Positions 10,058 through 18,316 of a stretch of 64,000 nucleotides of DNA are shown one piece after another. The stretch lies in NCBI RefSeq assembly GCF_018140925.1, contig NZ_CP073315.1:310001-374000 (forward strand), in the 5' to 3' direction. The DNA comes from Psychrobacillus sp. INOP01. Lineage in GTDB: Bacteria; Bacillota; Bacilli; Bacillales_A; Planococcaceae. The position numbers and the translations under genes were made by a program. The notes beneath the pieces are model-generated. The model was not told the DNA's origin and ran no database searches. It saw only the letters and a list, made by a program, of their open reading frames with translations. The first letter of the stretch is position 1, and each line of letters starts with the position of its first letter.

Positions 10058-10359
10058 TTACCGTAAAAACAGGTTTAAAACTGGTGGTAATAATAGTAAG
10101 GCAATGGAACTTAAAATAAGTATTTGTGACACTATTCTAGGAAGTTTTTCTCTGCCTTTTCCCTTGTACCAACCATTGAATTGCAACTTGTTTCTATATA
10201 GAACAAAAAATAAAATAAAAATAGCGATAATCCAATCGATCCATATTTTTCTATATCAACACCCATTTCTAAATAAATATTTTTCAATAAATAACCTAAT
10301 GCACTTCCCACAATAGCAAATATAATAATAATTCGGATTAACTCCAATAACGTTCTCAT
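10058..10359 (-). pseudogene. Small membrane protein gene with a one-base frameshift
   Basis: The first frame (ATG at 10359, AGGTGA six bases upstream) encodes MRTLLELIRIIIIFAIVG and a first membrane helix, then ends in a hydrophilic, unnatural tail. In the neighbouring frame the same stretch reads IIAIFILFFVLYRNKLQF, then NGWYKGKGREKLPRIVSQ and a second helix ILILSSIALLLLPPVLN, ending at TAA 10058-10060. The total span is 302 bases, one short of 101 codons, so a single lost base near 10218-10255 explains everything. It could be a true mutation or a sequencing error. The restored product would be about a 100-residue, multi-helix membrane protein of unknown role. Confidence 0.75.
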
Positions 10360-10419
10360 GCCTATCACCTATCATTTCATCAATAAATTCTGTTATTTAT
10401 TGTCTTAAAAGTCCTTATC

Positions 10420-10926
10420 TTATATATCGTTAATATTATCCCAGCCATATATTAGTTCATTTAATTTTTTCCCGGCAATCTCTACTTCAACTACACCAAT
10501 TTTCTTACTGCCCATAGCCTCATAAAACGACTTTGAATTGTTATCTTCTATTACGAGGACGAGCATTGTGTTAATTCCAAGTTTTTCAATGCCCCTAACA
10601 ACTGATTTTAATAGCTGCTTTCCTATTCCTATACCTTGATACTCTTTTAATATATAGATAGAAGTTAGTTCTCCCTTAAATCCTTCGTAATGGCCACTTC
10701 TTTCTTTTCCACCTGAAGCAAAACCAACAATTTTTCCTTCATCATTCTCTGCAACAAATACATTACCTTCTGGAATACTTGTTTCCCAGAATAGTTCTCG
10801 TCTTTTATAGGATAGGTTCAATAAGAACTTATTAGGAAGAATATTTTTATAAGTAGTCCTCCAACTTTCCACGTGCACTAAAGCTATTCCTGCTGCGTCA
10901 GACACTATTGCTTCTCTTACTCTCAT
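10420..10926 (-). CDS. GNAT-family N-acetyltransferase
   Basis: About 168 residues. The GNAT acetyl-CoA motif is intact: LTSIYILKEYQGIGIGKQLL (the QGIGIG loop), and SKSFYEAMGSKKIG forms motif B. The start is placed at the ATG eight bases after GAGGAG rather than at an overlapping GTG upstream. The N-terminal VHVESWRTTYKNILP matches the substrate-side helix of many small-molecule acetyltransferases in Bacillales. The substrate is unknown. It is a single gene upstream of the frameshifted membrane gene. Confidence 0.88.
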   Translation of the reverse strand: MRVREAIVSDAAGIALVHVESWRTTYKNILPNKFLLNLSYKRRELFWETSIPEGNVFVAENDEGKIVGFASGGKERSGHYEGFKGELTSIYILKEYQGIGIGKQLLKSVVRGIEKLGINTMLVLVIEDNNSKSFYEAMGSKKIGVVEVEIAGKKLNELIYGWDNINDI

Positions 10927-11037
10927 TTCAGCCACTCCTCTTAAACTAGGCGTATAAAACGAAGATTACCTTGCTTATTGATCTTTCATCTTAAGTGAAG
11001 ATTATTATGGTCTTTAAATTATGCACTTTCTGTTTAG

Positions 11038-11547
11038 TTACATTTCGTATGCTATTCTTTTTGTCCAATTCGTTAAGCCAATTTTTAATAGCTTTTCAGC
11101 TGCTTCTGCAGGACTCATTGTAAAACCATTTTTTACCCAAAAGGTTAAATATCCAGTTGTACCATAGCTTGCAAATATCGCATAATCCTGGTCATCAAAT
11201 ATATGTAGTAAGTGCGCTGCTAGTTTATTTGATAGTTTTCGAATAGCATTCGTATCTGCAAACTCTAATTCATAAAACGAACGAAATTTAAAAATATGTT
11301 CACATAAGTGTAGTGTCATTGGCTTACCCCATTGGTTAAAGTCCAATTCATAAAATGATAAAAATCGGCCATTTAACGTCCTCCTTACATCATCCATTAA
11401 CTCATATTTATCTGCAAAATGTAGATAAAATGTAGAGCGAGAAAACCCTGCCTTTTGAATTATTTCTTTTACCGACAATTCTTCAAAGCTTTTCTCGTGT
11501 AATAACTGTAAAAAAGCTTCAATAATCGTTTCTTTTCCTATTTTCAA
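11038..11547 (-). CDS. TetR/AcrR-family transcriptional regulator
   Basis: About 169 residues with an N-terminal helix-turn-helix (IIQKAGFSRSTFYLHFADKYEL, about residues 28-49) and a C-terminal ligand/dimer domain. The start is set at the TTG at 11547, eight bases after AGAGGGG, because the upstream reading frame (27 extra residues) has no ribosome binding site and TetR proteins begin close to the first helix. It diverges from the SDR oxidoreductase gene, which it probably controls; a GACATT/AATGTC inverted repeat lies in the shared 99 bases. Confidence 0.88.
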   Translation of the reverse strand: MKIGKETIIEAFLQLLHEKSFEELSVKEIIQKAGFSRSTFYLHFADKYELMDDVRRTLNGRFLSFYELDFNQWGKPMTLHLCEHIFKFRSFYELEFADTNAIRKLSNKLAAHLLHIFDDQDYAIFASYGTTGYLTFWVKNGFTMSPAEAAEKLLKIGLTNWTKRIAYEM

Positions 11548-11563
11548 TTGTGACACCCCTCTG

Positions 11564-11584
11564 GACATTCCGGGTGAAAATGTC
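11564..11584. promoter_or_regulatory. Candidate TetR operator
   Basis: GACATT, nine bases, then AATGTC. The inverted repeat sits just upstream of the TetR start and in the common regulatory region with the SDR gene. The size fits a TetR half-site pair, but the arms are short. Confidence 0.4.
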
Positions 11585-11646
11585 TCGTTATTTCGATTAC
11601 TAATGCGTTTACAATAATGGTATAACATGGTTAGGAGGAAGTAAAT

Positions 11647-12474
11647 ATGACAAAGCAGGTTTATGTAATTACAGGTGGTTCTGGTGGTATGGGTAAAGCA
11701 ACTGCTGAACTTGTTGGTAAAAAGGGAACGATATTATTAGCAGATGTATCTGAAGAGCGTTTAGTTCAAACTAAAGAAGAACTAGCTACTAAAGGGATTA
11801 CAGATGTACACTACCAAACAGTTGATATTACTTCAAAAGAAAATGTTGCTGGCTTAGCGGAAAAAGCATCCCAACTAGGTAAATTGAAAGGGCTCGTTCA
11901 CACAGCTGGACTATCACCTACAATGGCGGATTCTAAACGAATTACCGAAGTCAATTTAGTAGGTACAGGAATTATCTTGGATGCTTTCCTTCCACTTGCA
12001 ACTATGGGTACTTCTGTAGTTTGTATCTCATCTATGAGTGGTCACATGGCTCCCCGACAAGGACCTTATACGGAATTTTTAAAACAACCCTTAGCTGATG
12101 ATTTAATCGAAACAATGGAACAATTTTCACAAGGTAACTCAGGTGCATCATATAGCCTATCAAAATTAGGCGTAATTCTAATTGTTGAAGATCAAGCATG
12201 GGCATGGGGTGAAAAAGGTGCTCGTATCACATCGATTTCACCAGGTACTATTAACACACCTATGGGTCGTCAAGAAGCCTCTCAACAAGAGCAGATGAAA
12301 ATGATGCTTGAGATCACACCTTTACGACGTGAAGGAGAAGCATCAGAAATTGCTTCAGCTGTTGAATTCCTACTTAGCGATGCCGCTTCATATATTACAG
12401 GTATTGACTTACGTGTTGATGGGGGTACTATCGCTAATTTAAATCGGGTACAGTCATTAAAAAACAAAGAATAA
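11647..12474 (+). CDS. Short-chain dehydrogenase/reductase (SDR)
   Basis: A 275-residue Rossmann enzyme. TGGSGGMG (residues 9-16) binds the nucleotide and LADVSEER follows strand 2, suggesting NAD rather than NADP. The catalytic serine is in CISSMSG, and YSLSK carries the Tyr/Lys pair. The C-terminal SPGTINTPMGR and LRVDGGT are typical of the 3-alpha/20-beta-hydroxysteroid dehydrogenase-like group, so a ketone or alcohol of moderate size is a likely substrate. AGGAGG lies before the ATG. Control by the divergent TetR protein is inferred from gene order. Confidence 0.9.
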   Translation: MTKQVYVITGGSGGMGKATAELVGKKGTILLADVSEERLVQTKEELATKGITDVHYQTVDITSKENVAGLAEKASQLGKLKGLVHTAGLSPTMADSKRITEVNLVGTGIILDAFLPLATMGTSVVCISSMSGHMAPRQGPYTEFLKQPLADDLIETMEQFSQGNSGASYSLSKLGVILIVEDQAWAWGEKGARITSISPGTINTPMGRQEASQQEQMKMMLEITPLRREGEASEIASAVEFLLSDAASYITGIDLRVDGGTIANLNRVQSLKNKE

Positions 12475-12490
12475 TAACGTAAAATACTTA

Positions 12491-12528
12491 AAAGCAGCTA
12501 GAGAAAATTATCTCCGGCTGCTTATTTT
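12491..12528 (+). terminator. Intrinsic terminator after the SDR gene
   Basis: AAGCAGC pairs with GCTGCTT, with an inner GAGA/TCTC helix, followed by ATTTTAG. Confidence 0.75.
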
Positions 12529-12680
12529 AGTTGATAATATAACTGTTGAACAGTTTCAACAAACCATAGAAAATCATCTATCCTTAATAGAAACAAAATT
12601 TATAAGTTTAGGTATTTAAAAATGAGGTACATATAAAGAGAGTCCATAAAATATTGAATAGAATACTGGAGGTAAAAATT

Positions 12681-12905
12681 ATGAAAAGAAAAATGGTTGC
12701 TTTACCATTAGCATTATCGTCTTTACTTATTCTCGGAGCATGTGGCGATGAGGATACAGATGTGGATGATATTGAAGTAAATGATCCAATGATAGAAGAT
12801 GATGGAGAAAATGACGCAGGTATTGAAAACGAAGCAAACGATGAGGATGAAGAAATGCAGGAAGATGATGCCACTGACGATTCATCGGATGATTCGAACG
12901 AATAA
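12681..12905 (+). CDS. Small acidic lipoprotein
   Basis: Seventy-four residues. A signal peptide (MKRKMVALPLALSSLLIL) ends in a lipobox LGAC, so Cys21 should be lipidated and the protein held on the outer face of the membrane. The mature part is almost only Asp, Glu, Asn and Ser, with no folded domain. The start is set by GGAGG nine bases upstream of ATG; a longer frame lacks one. The function is unknown; such acidic low-complexity lipoproteins may bind cations or serve as surface polymers. Confidence 0.75.
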   Translation: MKRKMVALPLALSSLLILGACGDEDTDVDDIEVNDPMIEDDGENDAGIENEANDEDEEMQEDDATDDSSDDSNE

Positions 12906-12906
12906 A

Positions 12907-12948
12907 TAAAAGCACTTTTCACTTTTATATTAGTGAAAGGTGCTTTTA
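12907..12948. terminator. Bidirectional terminator between the lipoprotein gene and arsC
   Basis: TAAAAGCACTTTTCACT pairs with AGTGAAAGGTGCTTTTA through 17 positions with a single G-U pair. It serves both convergent transcripts. Confidence 0.92.
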
Positions 12949-12951
12949 ATA

Positions 12952-13380
12952 TTAGCCTTGTTTAGTACTTTCCTGTGCAAATTGGTTAATTCTATTTCCA
13001 ATTTCATCACGAACTTGTTGGAATACAGCCCACTTTTCCTCTTCAGTTCCAGTAGCTTTCGCAGGGTCATCGAAGCCCCAATGCTCTCTTTTAACTTGCT
13101 GTGGTGTTATTGGACATTTATCTGCAGCATCTCCACAAAGTGTTACGACTAGATCTGCATGATTTAAAATTTCTAAGTCGATGATATCCGACGTTTGCTC
13201 AGAAATATCTATTCCAACTTCATTCATAGCTTTTATAGCATTCGGATTAAGTCCATGTGCTTCAATCCCAGCACTAAACACATTCCAATTATCACCTAAA
13301 TATTTTTTTGCCCAACCCTCTGCCATTTGGCTACGGCAGGAATTGCCTGTGCATAGAAAGTAAATCGTTTGTTTTGTCAT
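12952..13380 (-). CDS. arsC: Arsenate reductase (thioredoxin-coupled)
   Basis: A 142-residue enzyme of the low-molecular-weight phosphatase-like arsenate reductase class. Cys10-TGNSC-Arg16 is the anion-binding loop, and Cys82 and Cys89 (LCGDAADKC) form the redox relay, at exactly the positions of the Staphylococcus/Bacillus thioredoxin-linked ArsC. It reduces As(V) to As(III) for export by ArsB. It is the last gene of the five-gene operon, ten bases after arsB, with GGGAG before its ATG. Confidence 0.97.
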   Translation of the reverse strand: MTKQTIYFLCTGNSCRSQMAEGWAKKYLGDNWNVFSAGIEAHGLNPNAIKAMNEVGIDISEQTSDIIDLEILNHADLVVTLCGDAADKCPITPQQVKREHWGFDDPAKATGTEEEKWAVFQQVRDEIGNRINQFAQESTKQG

Positions 13381-13390
13381 AAAAATCTCC

Positions 13391-14686
13391 CTAAAAAATT
13401 AATAAAGTTAAGTAAAGTCCAAACAAGGTGATAAACAAAATGGGAACCGTCAAAATAATGCCAGTTTTAAAATATACGCCCCAGGATACTTTCACACCTT
13501 TTTGAGATAGGACATGCAGCCATACTAATGTCGCAAGTGAACCAATTGGCGTAATTTTTGGTCCTAAGTCGGAACCAATAACATTTGCATAAATAAGTGC
13601 TTCTCGAATAACACCTGAAGTATTCGTCTCTGCTATTGCAAGTGCATCAATCATAACAGTAGGCATATTATTCATAATGGAGGATAGAAATGCTGCAATG
13701 AATCCCATGGACATTGTTGCTACAAATAATCCTTGTTCTGAAACAAATTGAATAACACCTGCTAACGAATGCGTAAGCCAAGCATTTCCTAAACCATATA
13801 CAACCACATACATTCCAATGGAGAAAAACACAATATTCCAAGGCGCATTTTTTATAACACTAGTAGTATTCACTGCATGACTGCTTCTCGCCATTAATAT
13901 GAAAAATATAGCAACAACCCCTGCAACAAAAGAAACTGGTAGGCTTGTAAATTCACTAGTAAAATAGCCAACTAGCAGTACTAATAATACGTACCAAGAT
14001 AAATGGAACATTTTTATATCTTTAATCGCTTCTTTTGGTTCCTTTAACTTAGTTAATTCATAAGTTTTTGGAATGCTTTTTCTAAAATAAATAAATAAGA
14101 CACTAATCGTTGCAATTAACGAAAATAAGTTCGGAATAATCATTCTTGAAGCATATTCCACAAAACCAATTTGGAAGAAATCTGCCGAAACGATGTTTAC
14201 TAAATTACTTACTACAAATGGAAGTGAGGTTGTATCTGCAATGAACCCACTTGCCATTATAAAAGGAAAAATCATTGCTTCTTTAAAATTCAAATGACGT
14301 ACCATTGCCAAGACAATCGGTGTTAATATTAATGCTGCTCCATCATTTGCAAAAAACGCAGCTACAATCGCCCCTAATATACTTACATAGACAAACATCT
14401 TTACCCCATTACCTTTTGCTGCTTTCGCCATATGGAGTGCCGCCCATTCAAACAATCCAATTTCATCTAATATTAATGAAATAAGTATTATTGCAATAAA
14501 TGATAACGTTGCATTCCATGTAATTCCAATTACTTCCTGTACATCCTGAAAACCTACTACACCCACCAATAAAGCTACTAATGCCCCGCCACATGCTGTC
14601 CAACCAATGGATAAATTCTTCGGCTGCCAAATAACGAATGTAAGCGTGATTAAGAATATCAGTGATGCTAATATTGCTTCTGTCAA
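13391..14686 (-). CDS. arsB: Arsenite efflux transporter
   Basis: A 431-residue membrane protein of the ArsB/NhaD ion-transporter superfamily with about twelve helices. The hallmark [18 protein letters not shown] and the C-terminal [17 protein letters not shown] and [12 protein letters not shown] are intact. It exports As(III) and Sb(III), driven by the proton gradient or with an ATPase subunit; no arsA is present here. The start is TTG after AAGGGAG. The gene ends ten bases before arsC. Confidence 0.95.
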   Translation of the reverse strand: MTEAILASLIFLITLTFVIWQPKNLSIGWTACGGALVALLVGVVGFQDVQEVIGITWNATLSFIAIILISLILDEIGLFEWAALHMAKAAKGNGVKMFVYVSILGAIVAAFFANDGAALILTPIVLAMVRHLNFKEAMIFPFIMASGFIADTTSLPFVVSNLVNIVSADFFQIGFVEYASRMIIPNLFSLIATISVLFIYFRKSIPKTYELTKLKEPKEAIKDIKMFHLSWYVLLVLLVGYFTSEFTSLPVSFVAGVVAIFFILMARSSHAVNTTSVIKNAPWNIVFFSIGMYVVVYGLGNAWLTHSLAGVIQFVSEQGLFVATMSMGFIAAFLSSIMNNMPTVMIDALAIAETNTSGVIREALIYANVIGSDLGPKITPIGSLATLVWLHVLSQKGVKVSWGVYFKTGIILTVPILFITLFGLYLTLLIF

Positions 14687-14724
14687 TTTAAATTCTCCCT
14701 TGCTGCATAAACTATGAATGAATT

Positions 14725-14913
14725 TTATCCTTCTGTTGCCTTTAAAAATTGATAGTAACTATACTCTCCAAATGTATCCTTGTTACCCTTAAAAAATTGT
14801 TCGAACATATACTCTTTTGCTTCTTCCATTGTACACATATTAGCAACCATAATTAGGTTTAAATAGGATTTAAAATACTCTTTGGATAATTTACCACCAT
14901 TATTGACAGTCAT
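14725..14913 (-). CDS. Small hypothetical protein in the arsenic operon
   Basis: Sixty-two residues, soluble, with a single cysteine ([18 protein letters not shown]) and an aromatic, acidic C-terminal half. AAAGGAG nine bases before the ATG and tight packing between the flavoprotein gene (14 bases away) and arsB (38 bases) argue that it is translated. I do not recognise the family. It might be a small partner of the flavoprotein or of ArsB. Confidence 0.7.
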   Translation of the reverse strand: MTVNNGGKLSKEYFKSYLNLIMVANMCTMEEAKEYMFEQFFKGNKDTFGEYSYYQFLKATEG

Positions 14914-14927
14914 AATTATTTACTCCT

Positions 14928-16262
14928 TTAGCAGGCTCCACAACATGATGAATCTGCTTGAGATACTTTAATATTCGTGCTGCACACTCCTGTTTCTGGT
15001 AAATCCAATTCAATTGCCTTCGATGCTTCTATATCACCAGATAAATAAGCAACTACCGATCTAACCTGTTCATAACCAGTTGCCATTAAGAATGTTGGAG
15101 CACGCCCATAGCTTTTCATTCCGACAATATAAAAGTTCTTTTCCGGCTGACGTAAAATTTCTTCACCATGAGGACGTACTGTCCCACAGCTATGCAAGTT
15201 GGGATCAATTAAAGTGGAAAGAGCTTCTACACTTTCTGTGCCAGCATCCACACTTAATCTAACCTCTCTCAAGAAAGAAAAGTCTGGTCGACTTCCTGTA
15301 TTTGCAATAATCTCATCTACTTCTTGTTCAAAATGTTTACCATTAAATTGACCTATTATCCGAACCCCTGTTGCCGTCTCTTTTAGTTGCTGTATATATA
15401 ATGGAGTAATTGGTTTTACTTTTCCACTATCCACTAAATGATGGATTCTACTGCCTAGCTCACCTCTTGCTTCTAGTGCATCCTTTTCCTCTCCACCATA
15501 AGCATCTTCTACTTTTTTCTTCCTCATAATCCAAAAAAGTTCTTGACTACCTGACTCTGTAAGTTCAAGAATAGTGTTTATAGCTGAATGTCCTCCACCA
15601 ATAACTGCAACTCGTTTATCATTGTATTTATCTCTCATAGTAGCAATATTAGGAATGCCATAATAAATGTGCTCAAGTAGAACTTTTTCTTCTATTGTCC
15701 AAACATTATCCGTGTTAACAGGATTAGGATGCGACCAAGTACCAGAGGCGTCAATTACTGCTTTTGCTTCTACACGGGTTGTAGTTCCATCCTGTTTCAA
15801 ATATATAACAAACGATGCATTTTCCCTGCCAGCGGTCTTCATCTTATCTAATCCCTTTTTACTAACAGCAGTAACAATAGAATTAAATAAAATATGTGGA
15901 TGTATTTGAGGTAATTCTGAAAGTGGTTCTAGGTATAGTTCAACTAATTCTTTACCAAGAGGTAATTCATCTGCTGGTGGTGCAATCCAATTATTATTTT
16001 CTAGAAGCTTTCTTGCAATTTTATCAATATTATATTTCCAAGGAGAAAACAATCGAACGTGACCCCATTGACGAATGTTCGAACCAACTTTTTCACCCGA
16101 TTCCACTAGAATAAAAGGTTCCCCTCGATCAGCTAAATGTGCTGCAGCAGCAAGTCCTATTGGCCCCGCACCAATAATAGCGACAGGCAGATGATCTATG
16201 TCATTACTTCCATTATTAGGTATACAACAAGAAGACTTATCAATAATATTAAAATTAATCAT
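14928..16262 (-). CDS. FAD/NAD(P)-dependent oxidoreductase of the arsenic operon (ArsO-like)
   Basis: A 444-residue two-dinucleotide flavoprotein. The FAD-binding GAGPIGLAAAAHL (residues 31-43) and the NAD(P)-binding IGGGHSAINT halfway along mark the flavin-containing monooxygenase/thioredoxin-reductase-like fold; VIDASGTWSHPNP and EIIANTGSRPDF are the ATG-type motifs. Vicinal cysteines flank the fold: Cys12-Cys13 and a tail with Cys440, Cys441 and Cys444, which could bind As(III). The reaction is unknown; related ars-linked flavoproteins are called ArsO. It lies 52 bases after the MarR gene, with AAAGGAA before its ATG. Confidence 0.85.
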   Translation of the reverse strand: MINFNIIDKSSCCIPNNGSNDIDHLPVAIIGAGPIGLAAAAHLADRGEPFILVESGEKVGSNIRQWGHVRLFSPWKYNIDKIARKLLENNNWIAPPADELPLGKELVELYLEPLSELPQIHPHILFNSIVTAVSKKGLDKMKTAGRENASFVIYLKQDGTTTRVEAKAVIDASGTWSHPNPVNTDNVWTIEEKVLLEHIYYGIPNIATMRDKYNDKRVAVIGGGHSAINTILELTESGSQELFWIMRKKKVEDAYGGEEKDALEARGELGSRIHHLVDSGKVKPITPLYIQQLKETATGVRIIGQFNGKHFEQEVDEIIANTGSRPDFSFLREVRLSVDAGTESVEALSTLIDPNLHSCGTVRPHGEEILRQPEKNFYIVGMKSYGRAPTFLMATGYEQVRSVVAYLSGDIEASKAIELDLPETGVCSTNIKVSQADSSCCGAC

Positions 16263-16314
16263 AATAAAGGATTCCTTTCTTTAAATGCTTGCGTTTTGCA
16301 AATAATTTTTAAAG

Positions 16315-16761
16315 TTAACACACCGTATCACAACATACATTCGATTTGGACATGGCTTTATTCAATAGTTCTAATGAGCGTATAACTGTTTCACGTTCAA
16401 ATTCATTCATGTGGGAGAATACTTCTTCCAAATAAGTATTCATAGATTCATCAATAGAAGTTGCAACAAATTTCCCCTGTACGGTAAGACCTAATAAGGA
16501 AACCCTTCTATCTAGGGCAGAGGGTGTTTTTGTGACAAGCTCCATTTTAATGAGGTTTTGAATTTGTCTACTAAAGGTAGTAATATCCATCGCCAATAAT
16601 TCTGCCACCTGCTGCATAGAGGATTCAGGTTGCTTATCGATTTCATATAAAATGTGACTTTGAACAGCTGAGATTTCTATTGCACCAATGGCACAGCAGT
16701 TTTTATTTAAAAGCCCAAATCTTCTTGTTAAAAGCTGAAATAATTCTCGTTTGTTTTCCAT
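16315..16761 (-). CDS. MarR-family regulator with cysteine pairs, probable arsenic sensor
   Basis: A 148-residue winged-helix protein: VAELLAMDITTFSRQIQNL is the recognition helix region and DRRVSLLGLTVQG the wing. It carries Cys22-Cys23 near the N-terminus and Cys143-Cys144...Cys148 at the tail. Vicinal thiols of this kind bind As(III) in ArsR-family repressors, but they are not typical of MarR proteins. It is the first gene of the ars operon, which has no ArsR, so it is the natural candidate repressor. The start is the ATG eight bases after AGGGAG. The metal-sensing role is inference. Confidence 0.88.
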   Translation of the reverse strand: MENKRELFQLLTRRFGLLNKNCCAIGAIEISAVQSHILYEIDKQPESSMQQVAELLAMDITTFSRQIQNLIKMELVTKTPSALDRRVSLLGLTVQGKFVATSIDESMNTYLEEVFSHMNEFERETVIRSLELLNKAMSKSNVCCDTVC

Positions 16762-16781
16762 CGAATTCACTCCCTTCTTTA

Positions 16782-16817
16782 TTTATAATATAATTACTTG
16801 TATAATGCAAGTATAAA
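16782..16817. promoter_or_regulatory. Divergent ars promoter with MarR-type operator
   Basis: On the minus strand, TTGCAT (16805-16810), a 17-base spacer and TATAAA (16782-16787) make a good sigma-A promoter for the marR-ars operon. The perfect inverted repeat TACTTG-N7-CAAGTA (16795-16813) covers its -35 box and also a TATAAT that could serve the rightward acetyltransferase gene. Binding of a MarR dimer here would shut both units. Confidence 0.65.
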
Positions 16818-16836
16818 ACCATAAGGAGCAAACAAT

Positions 16837-17337
16837 ATGCCTTTAAAATTCGAGAAGGTAACAGGTAAAGATTGGGATCAAATTAAATATATTTATGAAA
16901 CTGGTATTGAAACAAATAATGCCACTTTCGAAACGCAATCCCCTACTACCTATGACAAGTGGATATCTAACGGTTTCGAAGAATGTAGCTATGTTATAAA
17001 AGATGGTGATCTATTATTAGGTTGGTATAAACTTTCTCCTGTTTCTAACAGAACGGTTTATGCTGGGGTCGGTGAAGTTAGTATTTATGTTCATCCAAAA
17101 GCAAAAGGAAAAGGCGTGGGTCAATTACTTCTGAATCATTTAATAAAAACATCTGAAGAAAATGGCTTTTGGACATTGCAATCATCTATATTTCCGGAAA
17201 ATACTGCAAGTATACAGTTACATTTAAAACAAGGTTTTAGAGAAGTGGGATTTCGCGAACAAATTGGGAAAGTCAATGGAATATGGAGAGATAATTTGCT
17301 ATTTGAGAGAAGAAGTAAATTAAACGGAATAAAGTGA
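16837..17337 (+). CDS. GNAT acetyltransferase of the PAT/ArsN type
   Basis: A 166-residue GNAT. The sequence around GIETNNATFETQSP, GEVSIYVHPKAKGKGVGQLL (acetyl-CoA loop KGKGVG) and SIFPENTASIQLHLKQGF is that of phosphinothricin N-acetyltransferase and its relatives YwnH and ArsN. ArsN1 enzymes acetylate the arsenical antibiotic arsinothricin and often sit in ars clusters. Here the gene diverges from the ars operon over 75 bases with a shared operator. AAGGAG lies eight bases before the ATG. Arsinothricin resistance is plausible but inferred; other amino-acid-like substrates are possible. Confidence 0.85.
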   Translation: MPLKFEKVTGKDWDQIKYIYETGIETNNATFETQSPTTYDKWISNGFEECSYVIKDGDLLLGWYKLSPVSNRTVYAGVGEVSIYVHPKAKGKGVGQLLLNHLIKTSEENGFWTLQSSIFPENTASIQLHLKQGFREVGFREQIGKVNGIWRDNLLFERRSKLNGIK

Positions 17338-17402
17338 TTTTTAATGCTAGTCGTATAAGCACAAAACTATTCCATTATGGTATTCTCAAGGGGGGTGCAA
17401 TA

Positions 17403-18305
17403 ATGAAAAACAAACCAATATATGTAGAGATTTGTATCGAGGAAGATATAGAAAATGTATGGGAGGCTTCACAGAATCCCATCTTGCACGAGCAATGGGA
17501 TTTACGTTTTTCTTCTATTACTTACTTACCAAAAGAAGAAAATGAAGCCCAACTATTTGAATATAAAACGAATTTAGGTTTCTGCCTAGCCATAGCAGGT
17601 TGGGGAAAAAGCGTCGGTACTTTTCATGCTAAGGATGATTCTAGAACATCCTCCCTACATTTTGGAACTGATCATCTTCTATCTCCCATTAAAGAAGGAA
17701 AAGGTTATTGGAAGTATGTTCCTGAACATAATGCTACTAAGTTTTTCACTCAGTACGATTATGATGTTCCATTGGGTGCTTTAGGTAAGCTGGTGGATAA
17801 AATCTTTTTCAGACCTTTAATGGGGTGGGCCACAGCACTAAGTTTTGATGTGTTAAAAAGATGGCTCGAAAAAGGAGATGCCCCATCAGCGCAATATATA
17901 CGATTTTTTACACATTGGATAATAACTTTTTTATTCTTTTTCGTTTGGATTTATCAAGGATTAGTTCCCAAATTAATCATGATGCATCCAGAGGAAGTTG
18001 CTTTGACTTTCGCATTACTTCCTCTCAAGCCAAGCGAGGCTCATAATATGGTCGCAGCCATTGGTATCATAGAGATTATCTTCGGCTTAATTTGGATTCT
18101 TTATCAAAATAAAAGAAGATTACTAAGATTGCAGTTAGTATTACTTCCGTTGCTAACCGTTTCTGCTATAGTTGCCGACTCTTCGGTACTGTCACATCCC
18201 TTCAATCCTGTAACATTCAACTTATCTCTAATCGTTTTAACGATTATTGGCTTGTTATCCGGTAAAGATGTCCCAACAGCGAAAAGCTGTAAACGCGTTA
18301 GGTAA
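17403..18305 (+). CDS. yndG: SRPBCC plus DoxX-like membrane protein (YndG-like)
   Basis: About 300 residues. The N-terminal half (residues 1-160, MKNKPIYVEICIEEDIENVW onward) looks like a START/SRPBCC ligand-binding domain; the C-terminal half has four membrane helices resembling DoxX proteins (YQGLVPKLIMMHPEE is the DoxX-like loop). The start is set by GGGGGG shortly before ATG. It is first in a three-gene set whose order resembles yndG-yndH-yndJ of Bacillus subtilis. The function of that set is not established. The symbol is by context and architecture. Confidence 0.75.
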   Translation: MKNKPIYVEICIEEDIENVWEASQNPILHEQWDLRFSSITYLPKEENEAQLFEYKTNLGFCLAIAGWGKSVGTFHAKDDSRTSSLHFGTDHLLSPIKEGKGYWKYVPEHNATKFFTQYDYDVPLGALGKLVDKIFFRPLMGWATALSFDVLKRWLEKGDAPSAQYIRFFTHWIITFLFFFVWIYQGLVPKLIMMHPEEVALTFALLPLKPSEAHNMVAAIGIIEIIFGLIWILYQNKRRLLRLQLVLLPLLTVSAIVADSSVLSHPFNPVTFNLSLIVLTIIGLLSGKDVPTAKSCKRVR

Positions 18306-18316
18306 GGAGCTTATAC

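Noticed and set aside
9951-10316. Rightward 121-codon frame overlapping the frameshifted membrane gene
   Set aside because: No ribosome binding site, unnatural composition, and the opposite strand carries a coherent membrane-protein gene.
12608-12922. Leftward serine-rich frame opposite the acidic lipoprotein
   Set aside because: It is the antisense of Asp/Glu-rich codons; the plus strand has a signal peptide, lipobox and strong ribosome binding site.
12952-17337. Arsenic island as a mobile element
   Set aside because: No transposase, integrase, direct repeats or tRNA boundary was seen; transfer is possible but not shown.
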